Source: Paracoccus jeotgali (GTDB lineage Bacteria; Pseudomonadota; Alphaproteobacteria; Rhodobacterales; Rhodobacteraceae). From it: DNA of 64,000 nt. The position numbers and the translations under genes are program-made. Location: assembly GCF_002865605.1 (NCBI RefSeq), contig NZ_CP025583.1:1840501-1904500 (forward strand), read 5' to 3'. Numbering within the stretch: position 1 is the stretch's first letter; every line of letters starts with the position of its first letter. Below, one piece after another: positions 38,783 to 48,618 of this stretch. A model generated the notes under the pieces. It saw only the letters and a program-made list of their open reading frames with translations, did not search any database and was not told where the DNA came from.

Positions 38783-38801
38783 GGGGCGCGCAATGCGCCC
38801 C
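38783..38801. terminator. GC-rich hairpin between hbd and tetR
   Basis: GGGGCGC and GCGCCCC arms with a 5-nt loop lie in the 43-bp convergent gap. There is no T run, so termination would be weak. Confidence 0.4.
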
Positions 38802-38814
38802 CGCCCCCGCCCCC

Positions 38815-39495
38815 TCAATCGTCCGAGCGCGGCCCGCCGATGGGCCATTTCCCCGCAATCCAGGGCGAGGGCGCGAAGTCGGGCGCGATCAGGCCCAGAC
38901 CGGTCAGATAGGACCGGCAGGCAAGGATCAGGCTTTCATGCGGCGAGGAGGTGGGCGCCGGCGCGTCCGGTCCGCCCATGCAGAACAGCGACACGGTGCC
39001 ATGCGCCAGCGCCCAGATGTGATTGGCGACCATGCGCGGATCGGGCCGGCGCGCTTCCGGCAGCGGCGCGGACAGCACCTTGATTGCGTTGACCAGTTCC
39101 GCCAGACCCTGCTCGTTCCGCTGCCACGCGGCGGACTGCCCGTCCACCGCCAGCCCAGATTCGAACATCGCGCGATAAAAGGCGGGTTGCGCGAGGGCAA
39201 AGTCCAGATAGGCCTCACCCATCCGCGCCAGCCCCATCACCGGATGCGGCTTGCCGCCATCCCAGGCCGTCCGCATGACCTGACCGAGTTCCGAAAAACC
39301 GCGCTGCGCCACCTCGGCCAGCAATTCCTCGCGCCCCTGATAGTGGCGATAGGGCGCGGCGGCCGACACGCCCGCGCGCCGGGCGGCCTCGGCCAGGGTA
39401 AAGCCCTGCGGGCCGCATTCACCGATCAGGTCCGCCGCCGCCTCGACCAATGCCTCGCGCAGATTGCCGTGGTGATAGGAACGTCGTGCCGTCAA
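38815..39495 (-). CDS. TetR family transcriptional regulator
   Basis: From the TTG at 39495 the product has 226 residues. It starts M-T-A-R-R-S-Y-H-H-G-N-L-R-E-A-L, the usual N-terminus of this group, with the TetR helix-turn-helix at about 8–55 (F-T-L-A-E-A-A-R-R-A-G-V-S-A-A-A-P-Y-R-H-Y). The C-terminal part has the W-A-L-A-H-G-T-V-S-L form of the TetR_C_13/WHG domain. A TTG at 39516 is an alternative, but it lies deeper in ptsH and has no ribosome site. It overlaps the end of ptsH by a few codons. Target unknown; hbd is the nearest unlinked neighbour. Confidence 0.87.
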   Translation of the reverse strand: MTARRSYHHGNLREALVEAAADLIGECGPQGFTLAEAARRAGVSAAAPYRHYQGREELLAEVAQRGFSELGQVMRTAWDGGKPHPVMGLARMGEAYLDFALAQPAFYRAMFESGLAVDGQSAAWQRNEQGLAELVNAIKVLSAPLPEARRPDPRMVANHIWALAHGTVSLFCMGGPDAPAPTSSPHESLILACRSYLTGLGLIAPDFAPSPWIAGKWPIGGPRSDD

Positions 39496-39499
39496 TGAT

Positions 39500-39778
39500 T
39501 CAGATGCCCTCGCCAAATCGGTCAGCGATCAGCGCGCTCAGCGCCCGTGCCAAGCCCTCGGCCTCGGGGCCGGCGGTCTCGATCTCGATCTCGGTTCCGC
39601 GGCTGGCGGCCAGCATCAGCAGCCCCATGATCGAATCGCCCGAGACGGTCATGCCGTCGCGGCTGACCCGCGCCTCGGCGTCGAAGCGTTCGACGATCTC
39701 GACGAACTTCGCCGATGCGCGCGCGTGCAGGCCCTTTTCGTTGACGATGGGCAGACACAGCCGGACCGGCGCCGTCAC
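39500..39778 (-). CDS. ptsH: HPr family phosphocarrier protein
   Basis: The 92-residue protein is HPr. The phosphorylated His is at residue 18 in K-G-L-H-A-R-A-S, and the regulatory serine is at 49 in G-D-S-I-M-G, the site used by HPr kinase. It starts with GTG and overlaps the EIIA gene by 4 nt. Without any sugar permease nearby, it most likely belongs to the regulatory phosphotransferase system of alphaproteobacteria that reports carbon and nitrogen state. Confidence 0.94.
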   Translation of the reverse strand: MTAPVRLCLPIVNEKGLHARASAKFVEIVERFDAEARVSRDGMTVSGDSIMGLLMLAASRGTEIEIETAGPEAEGLARALSALIADRFGEGI

Positions 39779-40194
39779 TGGGCCACCCGCCCCGGCTTTT
39801 GCACCTCGGCGCTGACCCGATAGCTGTCGATGTATTTGCGTCCCGCCTCGGCCGCCAGATCGGCGGCCTCGGTCGCCGGCAGATGCCGCAGCTTGGCCAG
39901 CTTGAGCAGCATAGGCAGGTTCGCGCCATACAGGATCACACGGTTCTGCACCGCGCAGGCCGGCAGCGACAGGTTCGAGGGCGAGCCGCCGAACAGATCC
40001 GTCACCACCACCACCCCGTCGCCGCGGTCGACATCGTCGGCGGCGTCGCGAATCTCGCGGCTTTTCGCATCGCGATCATGCCGGTCCTCGATGGTGATGG
40101 TCCGCATGCCGCTTTGCGGTCCGACGACATGTTCAACTGCCGCCATATATTCCCGTGCCAATCCGCCATGGGCGACAATGACAATCCCGATCAA
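39775..40194 (-). CDS. PTS EIIA component, mannose/fructose family
   Basis: The 139-residue protein starts with TTG at 40194, overlapping the rapZ stop (TTGA). It has the EIIA-Man fold, [15 protein letters not shown], with the phosphorylated His at residue 9, and [16 protein letters not shown] near 72–86. No EIIB, EIIC or EIID gene is adjacent, so it probably serves signalling rather than transport. It acts downstream of HPr by family logic. Confidence 0.9.
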   Translation of the reverse strand: MIGIVIVAHGGLAREYMAAVEHVVGPQSGMRTITIEDRHDRDAKSREIRDAADDVDRGDGVVVVTDLFGGSPSNLSLPACAVQNRVILYGANLPMLLKLAKLRHLPATEAADLAAEAGRKYIDSYRVSAEVQKPGRVAQ

Positions 40195-41168
40195 ATCTGC
40201 GTCCCCTGAGGCGTCGAAGCCGAAATCGCGTGATGTGCCGCGTCCGCTGCGCGGCGTTCCAGTTCCCTGTGCCGTTTTGACACCTGCCAGCCCTGCTCCG
40301 CAAGCGCTGCCGCCATCAATTCCGTCAAAGTGACGGAACGATGTTGGCCGCCCGTGCATCCGAAGCCGATGGCCACATGAGTTTTCCCCTCGGCCAGATG
40401 TGCAGGCAAAACGAAAAGAATCAAGTCCCGAACGCGGGTGAAAAACTCGTCAAAGCGCGAATCTGCGCGGATATGCGCCTGAACCGCGTCATTTCGCCCG
40501 TCCTGTGCGCGCAACTCGGGCTGCCAATGCGGATTGTCGAGGAATCGACAATCAAACATGATGTCGATGCCGCGCGGCACCCCGCGTTTGTAGGAAAAGC
40601 TTTGCACCGAGACGGTCAGCCGCTGCGTCTCGCCGGTGTCGAAGAACCGCGCCAGCTCGGTCTTCAGATCATGGGGCGACATGTCCGAGGTGTTGACCAG
40701 CACATCGGCCCGCGCCCGGATCGCGGCCAGCAGGTCCTTTTCCGCCTCGATCCCGTCCATCGGCGCGCCCGCCTCGGCCATCGGGTGACGGCGCCGCGTC
40801 TCGTTGAAGCGGCGCACCAGCGTCGAGGAGTCGCAGTCGAGATACAGAACCTCGGGCGCATAGCCGGGATGCCGGGTCAGCCGGTCGATCAGCTCGATCA
40901 CCGCCGTCGCGGAAAAGTCGCGGTTGCGCACATCTAGCCCCAGCGCCAGCGGGGTCGGACGCGGCGGCCCGTCCAGCAGGCGCGGGATCAGCGAAAAGGG
41001 CAGGTTGTCGATGGCCTCATATCCCAGATCCTCGAGCACGTGGATCGCGGTCGAGCGTCCGGCCCCGGACGGGCCCGTGACCAGCACAAGCCGGGTCACG
41101 TCCTCGTCCGTATCCTCGGCGCGCGGGGTCGGGTCTGGGTCCTGATCGGGCGCCGCCATCTGCTGCAT
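40191..41168 (-). CDS. rapZ: RapZ/YvcJ family nucleotide-binding protein
   Basis: RapZ family proteins bind nucleotides and, in E. coli, guide RNase E to a small RNA that controls glucosamine synthesis. The 325-residue product has an acidic N-terminal lead, then [14 protein letters not shown] near 27–40. Arg (38) replaces the usual Walker A lysine. L-Y-L-D-C-D and the C-terminal [13 protein letters not shown] motif are present. Start overlaps the hprK stop. The lysine change may be normal for this group, which I cannot check. Confidence 0.92.
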   Translation of the reverse strand: MQQMAAPDQDPDPTPRAEDTDEDVTRLVLVTGPSGAGRSTAIHVLEDLGYEAIDNLPFSLIPRLLDGPPRPTPLALGLDVRNRDFSATAVIELIDRLTRHPGYAPEVLYLDCDSSTLVRRFNETRRRHPMAEAGAPMDGIEAEKDLLAAIRARADVLVNTSDMSPHDLKTELARFFDTGETQRLTVSVQSFSYKRGVPRGIDIMFDCRFLDNPHWQPELRAQDGRNDAVQAHIRADSRFDEFFTRVRDLILFVLPAHLAEGKTHVAIGFGCTGGQHRSVTLTELMAAALAEQGWQVSKRHRELERRAADAAHHAISASTPQGTQI

Positions 41169-41614
41169 CAGCCTTTCGCCTGCGCGTGACCTTCGGGATC
41201 GACACGACCGCCGCGCAGCAACAGCCGGATCGCCATGGGAAGATGAGCGGTCAACGGCCCGAGAACAAGGGGAAGCCGCGTCGCGGCGATGGTGATGTGG
41301 CGGATCGGCGGCAGTCGCTGCGTCTCGGTCTGGCCCAGATCCACCACCAGCCGGATCGGCGCGGCGACGTGATCGGTCCGCAGCAGGCCCACCCCCCGCG
41401 CCTCGATCAGCCCGGCCAGCACTTCGGGCGCGCGCGTGATCAGCCCGTCGGGCGTGGGGTTCAATACCACCCGGTCATCCGCGACCAACACGCCGCCCAA
41501 GCCCATCAGCGACAGCGCGAGCGCGGACTTGCCGCTGCCCGACGAGCCCAGAATCAATACCCCCTGCCCGTCCAGCGACACCGCGGTGCCATGAATGGTT
41601 TGCAATGCAGCCAT
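41168..41614 (-). CDS. hprK: HPr kinase/phosphorylase, short alphaproteobacterial form
   Basis: HprK phosphorylates HPr on its regulatory serine. The 148-residue product lacks the N-terminal domain of the long Firmicute enzymes, as is normal in alphaproteobacteria. Walker A G-S-S-G-S-G-K-S is at 23–30, and V-A-D-D-R-V is near 45. ATG 41614 ([12 protein letters not shown]) fits related proteins; an ATG 20 codons earlier is possible but less likely. It is the first gene of hprK–rapZ–EIIA–HPr and is divergent from pckA. Confidence 0.92.
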   Translation of the reverse strand: MAALQTIHGTAVSLDGQGVLILGSSGSGKSALALSLMGLGGVLVADDRVVLNPTPDGLITRAPEVLAGLIEARGVGLLRTDHVAAPIRLVVDLGQTETQRLPPIRHITIAATRLPLVLGPLTAHLPMAIRLLLRGGRVDPEGHAQAKG

Positions 41615-41786
41615 GCGGCTGGCACCCTTCTTACATGCCAACCACAGCAAACAGCGCCGTGGTTGCGCTATCATTCTTTGGTGTCGCTAACATCGCCGAC
41701 AAGCCACTGTCCAATCGAAACCGCCGTGCTATAGGGGCCTTGACCCACACATTTCCTTCTTTTGCCCCAGCCTTCGAGGATTTCCC

Positions 41787-43385
41787 ATGTCGCAGCCCCG
41801 CGTGAACCCCAATTTCAGACTGGAAGATCAGGGAATCGAGGGTGCCGGGGTGGTCCATTATAACCTGCTCGAGCCGGCACTGGTCGAACATGCCATCGCA
41901 CGCGGCGAAGGCAAGCTGGGTCTCGGCGGGGCGTTTCTGGTCTCGACCGGCGCGCATACCGGCCGCTCGCCCAAGGACAAGTTCGTCGTCCGCACCCCCG
42001 ATGTCGAGGACAGCATCTGGTGGGAAAACAATCAGCCGATGGCGCCCGAGGCGTTCGACCGGCTGTATGACGACATGATCGCCCATATGAAGGGCAAGGA
42101 ATATTTCGTTCAGGATCTGTATGCCGGGGCCGACCCGCAGCAGCGGCTTGATGTGCGCGTGGTCAGCGAATTGGCATGGCACAACCTGTTCATCCGCCAC
42201 CTGCTGCGCCGCCCCGAGGCGTCCGAGCTGGCCGGTTTCCAGGCCGAATACACCATCATCAACTGCCCCAGCTTCAAGGCCGACCCGGCCCGCCACGGCT
42301 GCCGCAGCGAGACGGTGATCGCGCTGAACTTCGACCGCAAGCTGATCCTGATCGGCAACACCGAATATGCGGGCGAGAACAAGAAGGGCGTCTTCTCGCT
42401 GCTGAACTACATCCTGCCGGCGCGCGGCGTCATGCCGATGCATTGCAGCGCCAACCACGCGCCGCAGGATGAAAACGACGTGGCCGTGTTCTTCGGCCTG
42501 TCGGGCACCGGCAAGACCACGCTGTCGGCGGACCCCTCGCGGGTGCTGATCGGCGATGACGAGCATGGCTGGTCGGATGACGGCGTCTTCAACTTCGAAG
42601 GCGGCTGCTACGCCAAGACCATCAACCTGTCCGCCAAGGCCGAGCCCGAGATCTTCTCGACCACCAGCCGGTTCGCCACCGTGATCGAGAACATGGTCTA
42701 TGACCCCGACACGCTGGAACTGGATTTCGAAGACAGCAGCCTGACCGAGAACATGCGCTGCGCCTATCCGCTCGACTATATCTCGAACGCGTCGGAAACG
42801 GGGCGTGGCGGCGTGCCGAAAAACGTCATCATGCTGACCTGCGACGCCTTCGGCGTGCTGCCCCCGATCGCGCGGCTGACGCCCGCGCAGGCGATGTATC
42901 ACTTCCTGTCCGGCTTCACCTCGAAAACGCCGGGGACCGAGGTCGGCGTGACCGAGCCGACGCCGACCTTCTCGACCTGCTTCGGCGCGCCCTTCATGCC
43001 GCGCCGGCCCGAGGTCTACGGCGAGTTGCTGCAAAAGCGGATCGCCGCGGCGGGCGCGACCTGCTGGCTGGTCAACACCGGCTGGACCGGCGGCGCCTTC
43101 GGCACCGGGGCGCGGATGCCGATCAAGGCCACCCGCGCGCTGCTGCACGCCGCGCTCGACGGTTCGCTGAACGAGGTCGAGTTCCGCCGCGACCCGAATT
43201 TCGGATTCGAGGTGCCGGTCTCGGTCGAAGGCGTGTCCGACGTGCTGCTGAACCCGCGCCAGACCTGGGCCGACCCTGCCGCCTATGACGCGCAGGCCCG
43301 CAAGCTGGTGCAGATGTTCTCGGACAATTTCGCGCAATATGTGGACAAGGTGGACGAGCAGGTGCGGCAAGCCGCCATCGGCTGA
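41787..43385 (+). CDS. pckA: Phosphoenolpyruvate carboxykinase (ATP)
   Basis: PckA turns oxaloacetate into PEP, the entry to gluconeogenesis. The 532-residue protein has the kinase-1a phosphate loop [11 protein letters not shown] at about 237–247, G-D-D-E-H-G-W with metal ligands just after, and [12 protein letters not shown] near 60–70 (here [11 protein letters not shown]). The gene is transcribed away from hprK, which is sensible since HprK responds to carbon state. A strong terminator follows at 43426. Confidence 0.97.
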   Translation: MSQPRVNPNFRLEDQGIEGAGVVHYNLLEPALVEHAIARGEGKLGLGGAFLVSTGAHTGRSPKDKFVVRTPDVEDSIWWENNQPMAPEAFDRLYDDMIAHMKGKEYFVQDLYAGADPQQRLDVRVVSELAWHNLFIRHLLRRPEASELAGFQAEYTIINCPSFKADPARHGCRSETVIALNFDRKLILIGNTEYAGENKKGVFSLLNYILPARGVMPMHCSANHAPQDENDVAVFFGLSGTGKTTLSADPSRVLIGDDEHGWSDDGVFNFEGGCYAKTINLSAKAEPEIFSTTSRFATVIENMVYDPDTLELDFEDSSLTENMRCAYPLDYISNASETGRGGVPKNVIMLTCDAFGVLPPIARLTPAQAMYHFLSGFTSKTPGTEVGVTEPTPTFSTCFGAPFMPRRPEVYGELLQKRIAAAGATCWLVNTGWTGGAFGTGARMPIKATRALLHAALDGSLNEVEFRRDPNFGFEVPVSVEGVSDVLLNPRQTWADPAAYDAQARKLVQMFSDNFAQYVDKVDEQVRQAAIG

Positions 43386-43425
43386 CCCCGCCGCCTCTGA
43401 TCCGGCCCTGCGACGTTAAATCCAG

Positions 43426-43455
43426 ACGCCCGCCCTTTGAAAAGGCGGGCGTTTG
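43426..43455 (+). terminator. Terminator after pckA
   Basis: ACGCCCGCC and GGCGGGCGT arms flank a CTTTGAAAA loop and are followed by TTGTC. Confidence 0.85.
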
Positions 43456-43535
43456 TCGTCGCAGGACGCCTTGGCCCTTGCCGAAGCGGCGGCGCTGTCC
43501 CAAGCTGCAGCAACAGATTTCAGGGGAGAACTCGG

Positions 43536-44849
43536 ATGCTGCGGATCCTGTCACGTCCCGCAACCCGGCTGATGGAACGCTGGTTGCCCGACGCTTTTGT
43601 CTTTGTGCTTGTGCTGACGCTGATCGTCATGCTCGCGGCCCTCGGGATCGAGCGGACGAACCCGCTCGACCTGATCCGTATGTGGGGCGACGGGTTCTGG
43701 GCGCTGCTCAGCTTCGGGATGCAGATGTTGCTGGTGCTGGTCACCGGCTTCATCCTCGCCTCGTCGCCGCCGGTCCGGCGGCTGCTGCGCAGCGTGGCGG
43801 GCCTGGCCAGCAGCGCGGGCAGCGCGATCATTCTGGTCACGCTGGTGTCGCTGGCGGCAAGCTGGATCAACTGGGGCTTCGGACTGGTGGTCGGCGCGAT
43901 CTTTGCGCGCGAACTGGCGCGGCAGGTCAAGGTCGATTACCGGCTGCTGGTCGCCTCGGCCTATTCCGGGTTCCTGATCTGGCATGGTGGCATTTCCGGC
44001 TCGATCCCGCTGACGGTCGCCACGCCCGACCATTTCACGCAGGACGTCATCGGCATCATCCCGACCTCGCAGACCATCTTCGCCGGCTGGAACCTGCTGC
44101 TGGTGGCGCTGCTGGTCATCGCGCTGCCGCTGATCAACCGCATGATGATGCCCCGCCCCGAGGAAACCGTGCTGGTCGATCCGGCGGTTCTGGGTGAAGA
44201 GGCCGACCTGCCGCCCCTGCCCCCCAGCGCCACCCTGGCCGAGCGGATGGAGGCCTCGCCCATCCTGATGTATCTGGTCGGCGGTGCCGGTCTGATCTGG
44301 CTGGCGCAGTATGCAGCCTCGCTGGGCGGGCTGAACCTGAACGTGGTGAACTTCCTGTTCCTGTTCGTGGGCATCGTGCTGCATGGCAGCGCGCGCAGCC
44401 TGCTGGGGGCGCTGGACGAGGCCGTGCGCGGCGGCGCCGGCATCGTGCTGCAGTTCCCCTTCTATGCCGGGATCATGGCGATCATGACCAATTCCGGGCT
44501 GGCGGCGACCATGTCGGAATGGTTCGTCAGCATCTCGACCGCCCAGACCCTGCCGTTCTGGAGCTTCATTTCCGCCGGGATCGTCAACATCTTCGTGCCC
44601 TCGGGCGGCGGGCAGTGGGCGGTGCAGGCGCCGATCATGCTGCCGGCGGCGCAGGCGCTGAATGCCGACATGACCAAGGTGGTCATGGCCGTGGCCTGGG
44701 GCGATGCGTGGACCAACATGCTGCAGCCCTTCTGGGCGCTGCCGATGCTGGGGATCGCCGGGCTGAAGCCGCGCGACATCATGGGCTTTTGCGTGGTCGT
44801 GCTGCTGTTCAGCGGCCTGATCATCAGCGGCGTGCTGCTTTACGCCTGA
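43536..44849 (+). CDS. atoE: Short-chain fatty acid transporter, AtoE family
   Basis: The 437-residue protein has about 11 hydrophobic segments and belongs to the short-chain fatty-acid permease family of E. coli AtoE. It starts M-L-R-I-L-S-R-P-A-T-R-L-M-E-R-W-L-P-D-A-F-V-F and has N-W-G-F-G-L-V-V-G-A-I-F-A-R near residue 109, H-G-G-I-S-G-S-I-P, and F-V-P-S-G-G-G-Q-W-A-V-Q-A-P near 351, all conserved. AGGGGAG precedes the ATG. It probably brings in acetoacetate or butyrate-like acids, in keeping with hbd and ETF in the window. Confidence 0.9.
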   Translation: MLRILSRPATRLMERWLPDAFVFVLVLTLIVMLAALGIERTNPLDLIRMWGDGFWALLSFGMQMLLVLVTGFILASSPPVRRLLRSVAGLASSAGSAIILVTLVSLAASWINWGFGLVVGAIFARELARQVKVDYRLLVASAYSGFLIWHGGISGSIPLTVATPDHFTQDVIGIIPTSQTIFAGWNLLLVALLVIALPLINRMMMPRPEETVLVDPAVLGEEADLPPLPPSATLAERMEASPILMYLVGGAGLIWLAQYAASLGGLNLNVVNFLFLFVGIVLHGSARSLLGALDEAVRGGAGIVLQFPFYAGIMAIMTNSGLAATMSEWFVSISTAQTLPFWSFISAGIVNIFVPSGGGQWAVQAPIMLPAAQALNADMTKVVMAVAWGDAWTNMLQPFWALPMLGIAGLKPRDIMGFCVVVLLFSGLIISGVLLYA

Positions 44850-44857
44850 TTTTGGCG

Positions 44858-44882
44858 CGACGCCGCCAGCTGCGGCGTCGCG
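44858..44882. terminator. Perfect 10-bp hairpin between atoE and pepP
   Basis: GCGACGCCGC and GCGGCGTCGC arms with a CAGCT loop lie between two converging genes. It probably ends both, though no T run follows on the plus side. Confidence 0.65.
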
Positions 44883-44886
44883 ACCG

Positions 44887-46677
44887 TCAGACCAAGGCGG
44901 TCGCGGCCTGCAGCCAGTCGCGCGTCGCCGCATCGACCAGCGGCCCGATCTTTTCCATGACCTGGGCGTGATAGTCGTTCAGCCATTGCCGTTCTTCGCC
45001 CGACAGCATCTCGACCACGATCAGGCGGCGGTCGATGGGCACGAAGGTCAGCGTCTCGAACCCCAGCAGATCGCGGCCATCGGGGCTGTCGGCCTTGGTC
45101 ACGGCCAGCAGGTTCTCGATCCGGATGCCAAAGGCGCCCTCGCGGTAATAGCCTGGCTCGTTGGACAGGATCATGCCCGGCTGCAGCGGCACCTCGGACG
45201 CGCGCGAGATCCGCGCCGGGCCTTCATGGACGCACAGCGCCGCCCCGACGCCGTGCCCGGTGCCGTGATCGTAATCGAGGCCCGCGACCCATAGCGGCGC
45301 CCGCGCCACCGCGTCCAGATCGCGTCCGGCCAGCCCACGCGGAAAGCGCAGGCGCGAGATGCCGATCATGCCCTGCAAGACGCGGGTGAAGCAGCGGGCG
45401 ACCTCGTCCGGCATCTCGCCCACCGCCATGGTGCGGGTGATGTCGGTGGTGCCGTTCGGATATTGCCCGCCCGAATCGACCAGCAATACCTGACCCGAGG
45501 CCAAAGCTGCGTTGCTGGCTTCGGTCACGCGGTAATGGGGAAGGGCCGCGTGCGGGCCGACGCCGCAGATGGTGTCGAAGCTGATGTCCAGAATGCCCGC
45601 CTTGCGCCGGATGCGTTCCAGCTCGCCGGTGACGTCGATCTCGGTCTGATCACCGGGCGCGGTGGCATCAAGCCAGCGCAGGAAACGCGCCATCGCCGCG
45701 CCGTCTGTCAGATGGGCGGCGCGCATCCCCGCGATTTCGGCCTCGGTCTTGACCGCCTTGGCCATGATGATCGGGTCGGCGTCAAAGGCCGTCTCGATCC
45801 CGGCCTCGTCCAGCAGATCCGCGACCGCCTGCGGCACCGATGCCGGATCGAGGCGGACGGTGCCCGTCAGCGCCGTCAGCGCCGCCGGAAACGCGGCCAC
45901 CGGATGCACGCTGACCGCCGGGCCGAGGGCGTCGCGGACGGTGCCGTCGAACTTGCCCGGATCGGCAAAGACCTGAACCGAGGCGTCTTGATGCAGGATC
46001 GCAAAGCCCAGCACCACCGGGTTGCAGGGCAGATCGCTGCCCCGGATGTTCAGCAGCCAGGACAGCGAATCCGCCAGCGTGATGACCAGCGCGCTCTGCC
46101 CGGCCTCGCGCAGCGTGGCGGCCAGGCTCTCTCTCTTTTCGGCCGCCGTGGCGCCGGCCACGCTGTCGTCATGCAGCCGCACCGCGCCGGCGGGCGCCGG
46201 CGGGCGGTCGGTCCAGATCGCGTCCACCGGATTCTCGACTGGCGCCAGCGTGATGCCCTGCGCCCGCAGGCGCTTGTCGAGCGCGGCGATTTCCTGATGC
46301 GTGTGCAGCCAGGGATCGAAGCCCACCTTGCCGCCATGCGGCAGCGCCTTGGCCAGCCAGTCGGCGGGGCGGGTGTCGGGAAAGGCCACCGGCGTGAAAT
46401 GCCGGGTATCCACCTGTTCGCGCAGTTGGACGCGATAGCGCCCGTCGACCAGCACCGCCGCCGCGTCATGTGTCACGATCGCGATGCCCGCGCTGCCGGT
46501 AAAGCCGGTCAGCCAGCGCAGCCGCGCGTCGCAATCGGCGACATATTCGCCCTGATGTGCGTCGGCGCGCGGCACGATGAAGGCGTCCAGCCCCTGCGCG
46601 ATCATCTGCTTGCGCAGCGCCGCCAGCCGGGGCGGATGACGCGCCGGGTCGGCGTCCGAGGCGAAGGTCTGGAACAT
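44887..46677 (-). CDS. pepP: Aminopeptidase P family protein (M24B)
   Basis: This metallopeptidase removes N-terminal residues before proline. The 596-residue protein has the long form, with two creatinase-N-like domains before the catalytic pita-bread domain. Metal ligands are visible: D in L-L-V-D-S-G-G-Q-Y and T-T-D-I-T-R-T, H in G-H-G-V-G-A-A-L-C-V-H-E-G-P, and E in S-N-E-P-G-Y-Y and G-F-E-T-L-T. It is a cytosolic enzyme by lack of signal peptide. It starts 38 nt after the end of cobT, on the same strand. Confidence 0.92.
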   Translation of the reverse strand: MFQTFASDADPARHPPRLAALRKQMIAQGLDAFIVPRADAHQGEYVADCDARLRWLTGFTGSAGIAIVTHDAAAVLVDGRYRVQLREQVDTRHFTPVAFPDTRPADWLAKALPHGGKVGFDPWLHTHQEIAALDKRLRAQGITLAPVENPVDAIWTDRPPAPAGAVRLHDDSVAGATAAEKRESLAATLREAGQSALVITLADSLSWLLNIRGSDLPCNPVVLGFAILHQDASVQVFADPGKFDGTVRDALGPAVSVHPVAAFPAALTALTGTVRLDPASVPQAVADLLDEAGIETAFDADPIIMAKAVKTEAEIAGMRAAHLTDGAAMARFLRWLDATAPGDQTEIDVTGELERIRRKAGILDISFDTICGVGPHAALPHYRVTEASNAALASGQVLLVDSGGQYPNGTTDITRTMAVGEMPDEVARCFTRVLQGMIGISRLRFPRGLAGRDLDAVARAPLWVAGLDYDHGTGHGVGAALCVHEGPARISRASEVPLQPGMILSNEPGYYREGAFGIRIENLLAVTKADSPDGRDLLGFETLTFVPIDRRLIVVEMLSGEERQWLNDYHAQVMEKIGPLVDAATRDWLQAATALV

Positions 46678-46715
46678 GGCTGATCCCTGTTTGACGAAAG
46701 ACGATGACGCCGGGC

Positions 46716-48575
46716 CTAGCGGCCGCGCTGCATGGCCCGCGCGCGGCGCCTTGGGTCGGATTCGAACAGCGCCGCCAGTTGCTCGGTGATCGCGCCGCCC
46801 AGTTGCTCGGCATCGGTGATGGTCACCGCGCGGCTGTAATAGCGGGTGACGTCATGGCCGATGCCGATGGCCAGCAGTTCGACCTGACGGCGCTTTTCGA
46901 TCATGTCGATGACGTCGCGCAGATGCCGTTCCAGATAGTTGGCGGGGTTCACCGACAGCGTCGAATCATCGACCGGCGCCCCGTCCGAAATCACCATCAG
47001 GATGCGCCGCTGCTCGGCCCGGCGGACCAGACGACGATGCGCCCATTCCAGCGCCTCGCCGTCGATGTTTTCCTTGAGCAGACCTTCCTTCATCATCAGC
47101 CCCAGATTGGGGCGCACGCGACGCCACGGGGCATCGGCGCGCTTGTAGATGATGTGGCGCAGGTCGTTCAGGCGGCCGGGCAGCGCCGGGCGGTTGTCGC
47201 GCAGCCATTGCTCGCGGCTTTGGCCGCCCTTCCAGGCGCGGGTGGTGAAGCCGAGGATCTCGACCTTGACCTGACTGCGTTCCAGCGTCCGGGCCAGCAC
47301 ATCGGCGCAGATCGCCGCGATGCTGATCGGCCGCCCGCGCATCGAGCCGGAATTGTCGATCAGCAGGGTGACGACGGTGTCGCGGAACTCGGTGTCCTTC
47401 TCGACCTTGAAGGACAGCGGCGTGGTCGGGTTTGCCACCACCCGCGCCAGCCGGCCGGCGTCGAGCACGCCCTCTTCCTTGTCGAACTCCCAACTGCGGT
47501 TCTGCTGGGCCTGCAAGCGGCGCTGCAGCTTGTTGGCCAGCCGGCTGACCGCGCCCCGCAGCGGTTCGAGCTGCTTGTCCAGATAGGCCCGCAGGCGTTC
47601 CAGCTCGGCCGGTTCGGCCAGTTCCTCGGCCCCGATCTCCTCGTCGAAGGCCTGGGTATAAACCTTGTAATCCGCGCTCGCCTCGCTGACCGGGGGCGGC
47701 AGTTCCTGCGGCGCCTCGCTTTCCTCGGCCTCGGCTTCCTCGGTCATCTCGTCATCGGAGGAATCGTCCATCGAGACCTGCGCCTGACGCTCTTCCTCGG
47801 TCCGTTCCTGACTGCGCTCGGGCGAGGATTCGCTGTCCTCGCTGTCCTCATCCTCGTCCCGCGCCTGATTGTCGCCGGATTCGGGGTCCGGCTCGGCATC
47901 CTCGGTCGCGTCGTCGTCGTTCTGGGCGTCGGGATCGTCGCCCAGCTGATCGCCATAGCCGAGATCCGAGATCAACTGCCGCGCCAGCCGCGCGAAGGCC
48001 GCCTGATCGGCCAGCCGCTCGGGCGCGGTGTCGAGGATATGCCCGGCCTGCTGGGTGACGAAGGGGCGCCACAGCTCGGCCGCATGGGCGGCGGCGGGCG
48101 GCAGGTCGCGCCCGGTCATCGCCTGCCGCAGCAGATAGCCCGCGGCCACCGACAGGGGCAGATCGGCGGGCTGCTTGAGCTGCGAATAGCCGCGCTTTTC
48201 GGCCTCGGCCCCCATCTTGGCGTCGATGTTCGACAGCGCGCCCGGCATCTGCCGCGCGCCCAGCGCCTCGACCCGCGCGGTCTCGACCGCCTCGAAGATG
48301 TCGCGCGCCATCGGCCCCGAGGGGACATAGCGGGCATGGGTCGCGGGGTCGTGGTGGCGCACCCGCATCGCCAGCGCATCGGCGGTGCCGCGCGCCTGCA
48401 CGATCTCGTCGCGGGTCATGCGGCGGCTGATCTGCGGCAGCCGCATGGTGTCGCCCGCCACGCCTGACGGGTCGGCGGTGAAGGTGACGTTCAGCTCGCC
48501 CTCATGCGCAAGGGCACGGGTGGCCTCGGTCAGGGCCTTCTTGAACGGATCGGCGGGGTTGTCGGTCGGTTTCAT
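46716..48575 (-). CDS. cobT: Cobaltochelatase subunit CobT
   Basis: CobT with CobS forms the AAA+ chaperone that drives CobN cobalt insertion in aerobic cobalamin synthesis. The 619-residue protein has an N-terminal helical domain, a long acidic low-complexity linker near residues 205–280 (E, D and S rich), and a C-terminal von Willebrand A domain with the MIDAS motif L-I-D-N-S-G-S-M near 405–412. Length and order match the family. CobN is not in the window. The stop of cobS lies 43 nt upstream. Confidence 0.95.
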   Translation of the reverse strand: MKPTDNPADPFKKALTEATRALAHEGELNVTFTADPSGVAGDTMRLPQISRRMTRDEIVQARGTADALAMRVRHHDPATHARYVPSGPMARDIFEAVETARVEALGARQMPGALSNIDAKMGAEAEKRGYSQLKQPADLPLSVAAGYLLRQAMTGRDLPPAAAHAAELWRPFVTQQAGHILDTAPERLADQAAFARLARQLISDLGYGDQLGDDPDAQNDDDATEDAEPDPESGDNQARDEDEDSEDSESSPERSQERTEEERQAQVSMDDSSDDEMTEEAEAEESEAPQELPPPVSEASADYKVYTQAFDEEIGAEELAEPAELERLRAYLDKQLEPLRGAVSRLANKLQRRLQAQQNRSWEFDKEEGVLDAGRLARVVANPTTPLSFKVEKDTEFRDTVVTLLIDNSGSMRGRPISIAAICADVLARTLERSQVKVEILGFTTRAWKGGQSREQWLRDNRPALPGRLNDLRHIIYKRADAPWRRVRPNLGLMMKEGLLKENIDGEALEWAHRRLVRRAEQRRILMVISDGAPVDDSTLSVNPANYLERHLRDVIDMIEKRRQVELLAIGIGHDVTRYYSRAVTITDAEQLGGAITEQLAALFESDPRRRARAMQRGR

Positions 48576-48618
48576 GGCAGCAACGACATCCTGTTGGCCG
48601 GGACGGCAGCGCCGGGGA

